From: Candidatus Nanopelagicales bacterium
Lineage (GTDB): Bacteria > Actinomycetota > Actinomycetes > S36-B12 > UBA10799
Assembly (NCBI GenBank): GCA_025455985.1
Contig: JALOLM010000213.1
Location: forward strand, 1-6,616
Direction of reading: 5' to 3'
Length of the DNA stretch: 6,616 nt
The notes under the pieces: generated by a model
Seen by the model: only the letters and a program-made list of their open reading frames with translations
Databases searched by the model: none
What the model was told of the DNA's origin: nothing
Translations under genes and position numbers: made by a program
Part shown: positions 6,454-6,616 of the stretch, in pieces
Layout of the letters: each line of letters starts with the position of its first letter
How positions within the stretch are numbered: the stretch's first letter is position 1

Positions 6454-6616
6454 CGGACGACCTCGACCCGGAAGACGTGACGCCAGGTGCCGTCCTTGCG
6501 GTGGATCGACTCGCACGAGCCGCGGACCCCGGCAAAGCGCCCGGAGCCGCCGACGACAGGCCTGGTCACCGTCGTCCGCTGCGCCACAGTCGGTGCCTGC
6601 TGGTCATAGCTGGCCA
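6450..6616 (-). CDS. C-terminal end of a probable allene-oxide-cyclase/dirigent-like beta-barrel protein (partial)
   Basis: The last 54 codons of a - strand gene enter from the right edge and end at TGA 6452-6450. The stretch PVVGGSGRFAGVRGSCES followed by DGTWRHVFRVEVV resembles the closing strands of the allene-oxide-cyclase/dirigent barrel, whose hallmark is a VxGGTGRYAGARG-type turn and a final hydrophobic strand. Bacterial members are mostly of unknown role. The TGA overlaps the ATG of the molybdoenzyme as ATGA, so the two genes are very probably one operon with coupled translation. The start and most of the protein are not in the window. The family call rests on memory of a short motif and could be wrong; that this is a coding end is better supported, by the overlap and the codon pattern. 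Confidence 0.55.
   Translation of the reverse strand, partial: ASYDQQAPTVAQRTTVTRPVVGGSGRFAGVRGSCESIHRKDGTWRHVFRVEVVR

Noticed and set aside
6454..6516. An N-terminal extension of the molybdoenzyme to the GTG at 6516.
   Set aside because: The extra 21 residues lie wholly inside the upstream gene, the family normally begins just before the Cys motif, and the ATG at 6453 has a well-spaced GAGG.

Overview
The window is GC-rich, densely coding DNA with strong third-position GC bias, typical of a high-GC actinobacterium; the sequence does not fix the genus. Two genes run on the + strand and two on the - strand. They converge on a 330-base gene-free stretch that is visibly less GC-rich and full of inverted repeats.

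Left part: positions 1-1642 hold the C-terminal two thirds of a thiamine-diphosphate enzyme related to the homodimeric pyruvate dehydrogenase E1 (AceE/transketolase superfamily); its N-terminal cofactor-binding part lies outside the window. After 105 bases, 1748-3856 encodes a soluble diguanylate cyclase with four PAS sensor domains, an intact GGDEF active site and a canonical product-inhibition RxxD site. The shared strand and short gap allow co-transcription, but no functional link between the two can be read from the sequence.

Middle: 3857-4186 separates the convergent genes. It contains at least four copies, in alternating orientation, of a sequence built around AACCCGAAA(A). The copies can pair in two mutually exclusive ways. 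One pairing is a 23-bp stem whose only two non-Watson-Crick positions are G.U pairs in the + sense RNA. It may be a bidirectional terminator, a remnant of a dispersed palindromic element, or both.

Right part (- strand): a cytoplasmic molybdopterin-dependent oxidoreductase with one [4Fe-4S] cluster runs from 6453 to 4187. Its reading frame is broken once, near 4673-4690: the N-terminal and catalytic domains are in one frame and the intact C-terminal molybdopterin-dinucleotide-binding domain is in the next. One extra base restores a 755-residue protein. Its ATG overlaps the stop codon of an upstream gene (ATGA), of which only the last 54 codons are in the window; that tail resembles the allene-oxide-cyclase/dirigent beta-barrel type. 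The two form a translationally coupled pair.
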